From positions 496,001 through 560,000 of the forward strand of contig WTXI01000016.1 of the NCBI GenBank assembly GCA_022376515.1: 64,000 nucleotides of DNA. Reading direction: 5' to 3'. The stretch is from Lactifluus volemus. Lineage: Eukaryota > Basidiomycota > Agaricomycetes > Russulales > Russulaceae. A model generated the notes under the pieces. The model worked only from the letters and a program-made list of their open reading frames with translations, did not search any database and had not been told where the DNA came from. Shown one piece after another: positions 55,601 to 64,000 of the stretch (position 1 is the first letter of the stretch; every line of letters begins with the position of its first letter). Made by a program: the position numbers and the translations under genes.

Positions 55601-56060
55601 AGCTACACACTCCCTGGAATCGCGATGACAAACAACGTGGCATCCCAGCTCTACATTTCCTCATCCTAACTTGGCAGCGAACGTCAAAAGACACGACACA
55701 GATTAAATTACACCTCGTTGCGAAGAAAAAGCCCGTACTTGCTATTCATTCGCGGCAATTGCTCTAATGAACAAGGGAATGAGTGAACCATGTGAAAGAA
55801 CTAACGTTACCTTCTCTCAAAATTTCTTGCTCTTGGAATTCACACCTCCACCTCACCAGACGCCGTATTACACCCTTCTTTTTGTAAATTGATCTATTCT
55901 CACGTATCGACGGAGGGTAGAATAATGGCCGAGCATAGTGCACCTGCTAAGTATGCGATAATGATACGGTAATCAGCAATTGTGGCCCAAGAATACAACA
56001 AGTAGAGTCCTAGCATCTAACAGCGTTCGTTAAGAGAGAAAAGACGGAGAATGCAAAAGA
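55601..56060. other. Convergent intergenic region
   Basis: 3' flanks of LSM8 and of the GT61-type gene. No gene is seen. Confidence 0.5.
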
Positions 56061-57919
56061 TCAGTTTGGAGTTTGGCGGTCAATCTCCTCCGTGATGGCG
56101 CGCATGACAGCCTGAGCGTCCAATGCAAAGTCCTCGTATCGCGGCGTTTCAGAGAAAGCAGGCAGACTTCCGCCCGTATATTTTCTATGCGCAGTGAGCA
56201 GATAGGAAAGGAGAAAAAGAAACTGAGACGCACTGGTCGCCCCGCCATGCAAAGTAGCGGATACCCATTGATCGCACGATAGTCTCACAATCCCGATTGA
56301 AAACGTTGGACGGGAAGAACTCCATGACGGTGCTTTGCGGCGTACGCCTCATGAACGCCGCATCTGCGAGGTGTGCACCATAAACGCTCAACACAACCTT
56401 AAAAAAATTCAGGTCAAGTCAGGGCACGTGCCACTCGGAAAAACTCAACTCACCGTCGACTGAATGATCGCATGCATGCGCTCCGACCAGCTCGCATTCT
56501 CGTCTATAACGTGTATCTTGACGCCGTTCGTCCTGGCCAGTTTTTGCAGGGCATCTAGCAGTGCGGCGTGATCAGCGGTGCGCAACCGCTCGCCCTCCAC
56601 ACTACCCTGTCTAGAGAGGTACGTGATGGTATGCGCTCCAGCCCCAGAGGCGCCCACGCTGTCCTCGCACCAAAGTACTCGGCCAACGTGCGCCGTACCG
56701 ACTCGAACCAGTCCTCGCCCGCCCGTAGAGCTGTGAACGGCCGCGCCCACGGCGGAACGCCAGAAATGAGCCCCGCGCGCTGCGAGGCAGTGCGGTCAGC
56801 GATGACGAGGCGATCAAAGATGAACGGCACGCCGATCTTCGCAAAGTCGTCAAAGTCCTCCGCGAACTGCACCCCGACGAGGCTCGGGTAGGCCGCCTTG
56901 AGCATCTGCGGGGATATGCCAATAAGGGACCGCGGCCGCACGACGGGCTCTTCCTCTGGTAGCGGAGTACGGCCCACAAACGTAGGGATTGAGGGAGGAG
57001 TAGGCGGTGCGGGGGGGAAACCCATTGGGGAGAAGAAAGATTGAGCGTGCTATAGAGGCGTTGTAAGGAAAGGAGAGTGTGCGTGTCTGTTGTGGGGATC
57101 CATCGAATGATAAGAATGTGACTCCGTGTATACTGTCGTGAGGGCAGATGTCAGCCGACAACGAAAGGTAAAAGTTGGAGATAAAACGCGTACCGCCCCC
57201 CATAGGGACCAAATTTTTTGAGCGCAGCTTGGGCGGACAAAATCTGCCAATCCTCATCACCCGGCGGCTCATTAGGGTTTGCCATCGAGGACGCAATAGA
57301 TTCGACAGATGGCATGGATGTCGGGTCGTCAGCGACGATATAAAACGTGCGAGATGACAGGGTGACATTGTCGAGAATGGTAAAACCTGAGGCGAATTCG
57401 CGGCGTTGGCGTCAAAGCCGCTTGGCAGGTGAGAGTGGACGTACCAGGAACGTGTTGTCTGAGCACCGTCTGTGGCACTTGTCTGTCCCAGCGGACAAAC
57501 TCATCGTTCACACTAGTCGAACCCAGGCCCTCTCCCACCATGAAACGGCCTTCTCCGACACCTTGGAGCCACATCGACTGTTCACCACTCTTCCCGTCGC
57601 CACGTATATATGCTTCCGGACCGTACGGCATTCCGTTCAAAAGTCGTGACGACTCGACCTCTTTCACGCCTGCGATGTGTCCAGAATCCCAGTCCCACTC
57701 GCCAAAAATTTCGTTTTCTAAGGGATCGCGGTAACCGTCTATCTTACGGCCATCTGTACCTATTGGTGCGGGACGTGCAGAGAAAGGGAGGATGGAGGAA
57801 GAGTCGATGCCAATAAGGCGGAGGGAGGTGCTGACGTTGAAGCCAACGATGAAGACGGTGAGGCAGAAGAGGAGAAGGGTCAGCTCGCGCCTCGTCGGGG
57901 GAGAGGACCAATCAACCAT
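56061..57919 (-). CDS. GT61/DUF563-type glycosyltransferase
   Basis: Type II Golgi or ER membrane enzyme by layout: MVDWSSPPTRRE, then the helix LTLLLFCLTVFIVGFNV (ATG at 57917-57919), then a lumenal stem. Core blocks are QTVLRQHVPG with the joined FTILDNVTLSSRTFYIV (57320-57480), FIFDRLVIADRTASQR (56770-56830), PPWARPFTALRAGEDWFESVRRTLAEYFGA (56670-56765), VKIHVIDENASWSERMHAI (56470-56525) and VVLSVYGAHLADAAFM (56345-56400). The last carries the Gly-Ala-His pattern typical of DUF563. TVMEFFPSNVFNRDCETIVRSMGIRYFAWRGDQ follows, then the tail to TGA at 56061-56063. Relatives include EOGT and xylosyl- or arabinosyltransferases. The acceptor is unknown. Confidence 0.8.
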
Positions 57920-58902
57920 GAAAAGCGCTGGCAGAGGGAGGGTACAGTAGTGTAGATTAGTTTGTTCGGTTCGGTTACAGAGAGAGAGAAAAGAAAAGGC
58001 TGAAAACGGAAATGAATTCTCAGTGGGGAAAGATCGCGTGAGAGAAAGAGTCGGAATGGAGTATATCTCATACTGTAAATAGACAATCCCCGAGGCAAAC
58101 TTATCCATGTAACTGAGCTGACCCACACAGCGTATACCAGCAATGACGTTGGCAAGTCAACCAATATCCCATCTCTCTTTAAAAAAAAAAAATTTTGGAT
58201 ACTGCCGGTCGCTGTCATTGAGCCTTTGTCGGCCGAGCGACGGGATTCGTGATTCATGCTGGAATCCCGAGAAACATGACTGCTTCCATTGTCTTTTATA
58301 CCGCCCCTATTCGCCGATAATATCATCAGACAACCGTCTTTGCTTCCTTGGGGTGCAACGCGTGTTGGTTGTTCCTCGCGGAGGACTTCCCGGTTCACTC
58401 GGACTTTGTCAAATCGTTGGTATCCGTCCTTCTCTCCCTTCCCTTTACGGATAAGATGCGATCTCAATTATTATAATCTCCGTGGACAACCTCGACTCGG
58501 GTGCTCACTTTATCCTCGATTTCAGAAGACTTTGAGAACGGCTTGACTATCTCTTGGGTTCGTGCGGGCTTGCGAATGAATGACTCCTCACAGCGTTATC
58601 TGTCACCCGCTTAAGGCTTAGCATTCAACGGAGGACGGAAGCCGCAAATTATTGAGCGTCTAATAGATATCCGTCCGTTAACGCAAGCGAACCCAAATCT
58701 CATCTGCCCCTTATATGTACAGTACGCTCAATCAATATACAAATCTGGCGATGCTTTGCCGTGTGGTTTTAACAAAGTGCAAGCGGACTCGGATAGGATG
58801 AACACACGAGAATTTGTTCCCTTTTATTCTCCCAACTTCCGCGAAGATTTTTGCCCCCATCTTTTTTTGCCTTTGCTGCTTAAATTTGACTCGTCGTGGA
58901 TC
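57920..58902. other. Divergent intergenic region
   Basis: Holds the presumed promoters of the GT61-type gene (-) and the first intact 7TM gene (+). ORFs here lack recognisable domains. Confidence 0.4.
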
Positions 58903-60570
58903 ATGTCATCCGATCTTGAGACTTACGGTGAGCCTTTTCCTGCTGGCAGCGCACGGCGATCTTATTTAACCTTTCCGCAGTTCACCTTGTCAAGATCACC
59001 CATCTATTCAACGGCATCTACATGTACGTTTGATCTTGCTCCAAACGCTACAAGGCGATCCCTGACAGCTGCTTACCTCAGATGGGAGTTCCTCACTACC
59101 CTCGACTTTGAGTGGGAGGTATTCACTGGCAGACGACCATGGAAATGGTCATTCGTCGTATATCTCGCAGCGCGATTGTTGGCCTTGATGTCCGTTATAC
59201 TCACCTTCATCGGATTCAACCTCACCACCCACTTCAATTGCAATGTCGGTTGATTGTTTGTTCGAGTACCCCTCCTTTGAAGGCTGACCTTATCACAGGC
59301 CTGGTTCCGATTTGTGCTAGTTTCATCGTGGTTCTCTGTCGCTATCGCCTCGTTTTTGCTAGTGCTTCGTGGGTAAGTGATTCGCAAGCGGTCCTTTTCT
59401 TACCATCGTCCCCCCATTGCACTGCTTCATATTTAGGATCGCCATCTGGGGACGAGACACAGCTATCACTGTAATCACGTTATTAACCTGGTCCGCGAAC
59501 ATGGTTATGGCAGTCTACAGTGAGTTTTGTTTTACCTTTCGATTTACTTTTCAAGGCTTGACTGCCATCTAGGCTCCACAAGGCAAGCCTTAGTGCTCGC
59601 AAAACGCTAGACGCTTGAAACTCACCTTACCCTTTCCCTCACTTAGGGTCAGGCCGTGTGGTCCCCTCTCGCAGCAACCTGTGTCATCACTGGGACGAAC
59701 AGGTTTCGTTGGAGCGTGCTTGTCAACCTCATCGTAGACTTGTCTCTGCTCTGCATCATGTTTATGGGCGTGTTACAGAAAAGAATGCGACGTATCTCTG
59801 GCGGATGCTGTACCTTCAGGGAATTTTCTGGATTTTGACCGCCATCGCCACTGAGGTGCCTGCCATGGTGAGTAGATTATCAATGCAACGTCTCTTGTGT
59901 CACTGTTGCGCAACCTGACCTTATCAAGATCCTTCCCTTCATAAATATAAACGGTATGTTGCAGATTATCCCTAGCACGTGATTCGATTTGCTTAGTTTC
60001 GTCCTCTCCACTAGATTCATGGAATTTGGTGAGTGAAACTTGGATGATTCCGCGTGAAGATACCTGATGTTTCTTCAAATAAAGATGTTTCAAGTGCCGC
60101 ACAGTCCGTGTTCTTCTGTCCGCTTCTGATCTTGTCTTGATCGCGAATCTTCATCTTCATTTCGATCACAGTGGTTCTTATGTTCGTTCACATCCTTCCG
60201 CTTGATCTTGATGGGCTGTTGATCGACTTTTGGCTCCTGCAGGGTCACTATGTCAACGCGGCTTTATCGCGACCTATTCCAGTATATCACAAAGTACGCT
60301 CCCCAGTCTGACAAGTCTGGCTGCCTTCTCTCAACTGTCAATTTAAGTGACCACGACCCATTCGCTCGTCGTCGCGCCCCTGTGTTTCCTCAGCAGAACG
60401 TGCAGGTTGCCGTACATAAGACCGTGGAGTACGACGTCGACCTGCGTGTAGATGAAGAGCGAGGAAGACCACCACTGAGTGAGTTAAAGCAGACGATGAC
60501 CGCGCGGTCCCAAACGGACATGGAACTTCATACGGCGGAACTCCAGATGAAGAAGGATTTACAAATCTGA
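58903..60570 (+). CDS. 7TM membrane protein, family copy A
   Basis: Unnamed agaricomycete integral-membrane family. Exon 1 is MSSDLETY; after an intron comes VHLVKITHLFNGIYI, then WEFLTTLDFEWEVFTGRRPWKWSFVVYLAARLLALMSVILTFIGFNLTTHFNCN (59086-59244, helices 1-2). AWFRFVLVSSWFSVAIASFLLVLR (59299-59370), IAIWGRDTAITVITLLTWSANMVMAVYS (59438-59520), FRWSVLVNLIVDLSLLCIMFMGVLQ (59700-59776) and WRMLYLQGIFWILTAIATEVPAM (59800-59868) are the later helices. A cytosolic tail has RLYRDLFQYIT, VQVAVHKTVEYDVDLRVDEE and the end LQMKKDLQI before TGA 60568-60570. Introns interrupt every helix pair. It is paired in tandem with copy B. A receptor-like role is possible but not shown. Confidence 0.72.
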
Positions 60571-61830
60571 GGTGGGTGTTATATTCAAAGTAACGTGGAA
60601 TTGAAATTCACTAGGGGAGGGGATGTGAATTCATCAGGTTATTATGCAATAAATTCATTCATATGGCGATTTCGGGGTGGAAGGTTTCTAGTAAATAGTT
60701 CTCACATCGCCGACTTCGAGTTATGGACTCACTTCAAGCCATATGTAATTATTGAATCTGACATGTCATGGCTGTCTGCAGTGGCAGGTTCCAATTACGC
60801 CTTAACGCATACACATTTCGTCCTTCTCGCTCACCTAGTTTTGATCGACAGCTCAAGTTGTGACGTCAAGCAGGATCTCACACGAACAACTCATGTCAAT
60901 GAAAAGTTCAATGGTATTGAAGGCGGTGATTTGCGTTCGAAGAACCGTGCCGACGCTCGTCTTCTAGAGTCTCAGTCTGACAACTGCGTGGATGTACTGT
61001 TTAGTACTGTACTGTAGGCACTCCATGTGACATTCGAGGGCGGGTGGCGGACTGGTGGCGGGTTCATTGACACTTCGGTCCGCTTCGGCATTCACGACCC
61101 TTTGATTTGTCATTATCATCCGAGTTTTGTGCCTCACAAATTGGTTCCGTTTGATTTTCGTGTGGAGTCCCCGTCGTCGCAACAAAACGGCCTTCTTGAT
61201 ACCTTTTCGCATTGGGGTTGCCATCAGGTTGGTAAGGATACGTCAGGGATCACAGAGCGCCTTAGCTGACACCTGCTTTCAAGTGTCTCCGATGTATGGT
61301 ACCGTGACTTGTGTCGTACGGTACCTTTAAACTACGTGTGCATTCTTGCCAGTGGTCCCATCCCTCAGTGGTGCTGGCTGTACCCAGCTCCAAACAGAGT
61401 AACGGGAATCCCTAACGGCTTAAACCATAAAGCCGGTTCAGTTACCGTTGCATGCTACCACCAACAGCGAATTCCCCCATTGGATTGTTTAGTATTCAAT
61501 GTTTTCGCATGGATGGTCCCCCTTGAGAATTCTCAATTGACTAGTTTAGGTAGTCGGGCGGCAATCTTTGACAGGTCACGTATATGGCAAGTTCCGCGGC
61601 GGGCTTTGGTGCCATACGGCCCAGTTCCTCTGTTTGGGATGCAGATTATGTGTTTACGAGAGAAAGCCGTAAGTTTCCCGCAATTGACCAGTCAACATTG
61701 TTTCAGGGCAAATTTGAGCCAGCGAATCTTGGCGTATGCCGCTTCTTTCATAAACCCCCCCCTCTATGCTTTATTAACCACCCCTTCTGACTTCAGCTCC
61801 TCGGCCCCTCATCGTTAGAGCAATGGTATC
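60571..61830. other. Spacer between two 7TM gene copies
   Basis: Only short or doubtful ORFs. AGTACTGTACTGTA lies at 61003-61016. Confidence 0.4.
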
Positions 61831-63560
61831 TTCCCAGGATTACGCGTTGGAGATCGGCGGTTAGTACCCAGTCTATTTCCTTCCCATATCAGTATGGATT
61901 GAGATATCCTTCGGCAAGGCGACTTCTTGAAGGTGATGCACACTTGCGCGGGGTTGTACATGTGAGTTCCCCTCTGCTATGTAGTGCTCGAGTCTCATAT
62001 GCACCGAGGTAGATGGGAATACGTCACTACTCTTGACTTTGAGTGGGAGGTGTACACGGGAAAACGCGCATGGCGATGGTCATTTGTCGTCTATGTCATC
62101 ACGAGGGCATTAGCCCTTATCGCCATCATTGTCAGCCTTGTGGGATTCAACGTTACAAGGGAATTTAATTGTAATGTACGTCCGCTGATCACATGTCGTT
62201 GATGTTGTGCGGATACTCACCCGAACCCGTGCAGATTTGGTTTCGTACTGTGCTAGTATGAAGTGTTTCAGTTAACCCCCTTCAGCAACGAGGCTGATCG
62301 ATTAATTTTTCCAGTTCGCAGGGTGGTCTGCAGCAGCTTTTTCCACGTTCCTTCTTTTGCTCCGAAGGTACGTCGCTCGCCATCTCATTTTCCTTGAATA
62401 ACATGATCGTCGTCGATCAGCGTTGCAATATGGGGGCGGGACCTCAGGATCATAGCAATTAGTGGATTCTTCTGGACGGTCAACCTAATTGGGACAGCCT
62501 ATGGTAGGCGCTTCCTAGTGACTCTTTTTCGTAGCCAAGAATCTGAACGTTTGGTCCCCAGCCTTAACAAGGGTTATTATTCTCCAAGTTTCTATAGATT
62601 GTCTGCTCCATTAACGCTACGGGTTATTCAGGCTCACGCTAGATGGTCTCCACTATGAAGACTTGCCTTATCACTTCCACGGAAGATTCAAGTGGAGTAT
62701 CACGATCAACTTCATTCAGGATTTTGTTTTGTTAGGGATCATGCTTCTCGGCGTGCTTCACAAACGCAACGCGACGCATCTATGGAATATGTTGTATTTC
62801 CAAGGCTTGTTCTGGATCCTTACCGCTATCTTGACGGAGCTGCCGAATGTGGTATGTTATTCTTATTCTCAATGCTCACACCGGGCTGACCCATCCTTCG
62901 TCTAGGTGTTGCCATTCAGGAACATCAACGGTGAGGAAATTTGGACATGCGTGAAATGTTATTGATTATGTCAAATCCCCGTCAATAGACGCTTGGAATC
63001 TGGTTAGTGGTTTTGGATACTTTTGTTTGCTGTCTGCTGAATTCTTTCCGAATGTAGATGTTCCAATATCCTCATCGTAAGTCTAGGTCGATCTCTTGCT
63101 GGCTCGACTCACTTCACGCTCTACCCGCTTTTCTAGTCACCCTTATGTTCGTTTTTCTTGTTTTCCCTCTTTGCTTCGAAATTCTCACGGACCTGGATAC
63201 AGGGTCATCGCATCATCCCGGGCTTATCGAGATATCTTCCAATATATCACAAGGTAAGGTTTCTGTTTTCATAATATCGGCGGTCTCATCATCAACTCCG
63301 GCAATAGCGATCAGGATTCGCATCCCTCACGTCGTGGGCGTAAGCCCCCACGCATGCACGTTACCCCACGAAATGGGGATGTGCAGGTCACGATAACGAA
63401 GACGATCGAGTTTGACGTAGAGCTTCATATTGGTGAAAGGGGCCCCCCCAAACAATTGAGAGGAGATGAAGAGAGTGTCTTGGAATCACGCGAACTTACT
63501 AAAGAGGAGCAACATATGCGGTCACTGGAACGTCAACTGAAGCACGATTTGGAGATCTAA
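61831..63560 (+). CDS. 7TM membrane protein, family copy B
   Basis: Close relative of copy A in the same order and orientation. ATG 61831 gives MVSSQDYALEIG. After introns come VMHTCAGLYI, then WEYVTTLDFEWEVYTGKRAWRWSFVVYVITRALALIAIIVSLVGFNVTREFNCN (62009-62173). FAGWSAAAFSTFLLLLRS (62316-62370), FKWSITINFIQDFVLLGIMLLGVLHKRNATHLWNMLYFQGLFWILTAILTELPNVV (62688-62851), RVIASSRAYRDIFQYIT (63204-63250) and VQVTITKTIEFDVELHIGE (63381-63437) follow. The end is RQLKHDLEI before TAA 63558-63560. All hallmark blocks of copy A are kept, so the gene looks functional. The 5'-most exon is the least certain part. Confidence 0.7.
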
Positions 63561-64000
63561 GGTGAAGACTTCATGGACTATTTCCCTTTAGGTGTTTCTG
63601 AGGTCGATCTCTGACATTTATCTTGTATCATGTACCTAACACTAGACATCACTCTGATAATCCGGGATTATCATTCGCCGCATCAGCGATTTTACGTTTG
63701 ATCCAAATTATGTATGATAACGTATCATTGTGTCGTTTGTGAGAGGAGAGGAGTATCAAGGGGTGAACCTGCCATCATGAACACATAACTGCTTGTTTGG
63801 TCCTATGGCTTCTAGAAGGCGTAACGCCTGTCTGTTTTGAAGGCATCTACAGGGTCATTTCGGGTGCAATTGAAGGTCACGAGCCCTGGTAGACCAGCGC
63901 AGCGCTGGCGTCCACTGAACTCATCAATATGCATCAATGCTTGGCGTAGCGCTCAGTGCCCTCTATCTATCCAATTGCTGTACTTCAACATATCGTATTT
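63561..64000. other. Right window edge, nothing supported
   Basis: 3' flank of copy B. No ORF of note. Confidence 0.4.

Noticed and set aside
1..64000. CRISPR arrays, prokaryotic operons, ribosome binding sites
   Set aside because: The genes are spliced eukaryotic genes; no spaced repeat arrays were seen.

Overview
This 64-kb window is nuclear DNA of a basidiomycete fungus, most likely an agaricomycete. Genes are dense, lie on both strands, and are split by many 45-60 bp GT-AG introns with several micro-exons. The recognisable proteins are typical fungal ones: RRG9, SEC62, VPS16, LSM8, an SPX-EXS protein, an RMD1-type DUF155 protein, twin-CX9C and MRPL45-type mitochondrial proteins, and a fungal FAS alpha fragment. 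I saw no rRNA, no convincing tRNA and no CRISPR array.

Layout. 1-6646: 3' end of an RRG9-like gene, a complete cytochrome P450 (minus) and an 8-exon PAQR/IZH receptor-like membrane protein (minus). 7007-17898: a complete ~10.9-kb Mutator-like DNA transposon. It has 43-bp inverted ends and a 9-bp target duplication, and sits between the IZH gene and SEC62. Besides an apparently intact SWIM-domain MULE transposase it carries three other genes: a multi-repeat Myb/SANT protein, an Spt5-like NGN/KOW protein, and a protein with a GRF-type zinc finger, a second zinc finger and a C-terminal SUMO-interacting motif. A ~300-bp palindrome separates the divergent Myb and Spt5-like genes. This element is the most unusual thing in the window.

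18106-24030: housekeeping genes SEC62 (+), a mitochondrial TPR protein of TTC19/Mgr3 type (-) and VPS16 (+). 24005-33222: a disturbed region. A ~0.5-kb segment spanning the VPS16 stop codon and the 3' part of the neighbouring SPX-EXS gene occurs twice in direct orientation. The ~8.1 kb between the copies holds a Gly-Pro-Pro repeat ORF, a decayed FAS alpha fragment, an F-box-like gene and a 5'-truncated VPS39-family fragment. 32783-36852: the intact SPX-EXS gene, with three tiny first exons and internal tandem duplications.

37580-64000: a degenerate 7TM-family copy, CHCHD2/10-like and MRPL45-like mitochondrial genes, an intronless FAD monooxygenase, a second intron-containing FAD monooxygenase, an RmlD/MAT2B-like reductase, the DUF155 gene, a TPT-type transporter, LSM8, a GT61-type glycosyltransferase, and two tandem genes of the same 7TM family.

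The chromosomal genes are mostly unrelated housekeeping functions, as expected in a fungal chromosome arm. The four genes inside the transposon plausibly work together, as a transposase plus DNA-binding and chromatin or transcription factors, but that is inference. Exon boundaries were read by eye from splice sites and reading phase. Where I checked every phase (IZH, transposase, LSM8, the first exons of the SPX-EXS gene) this is stated.
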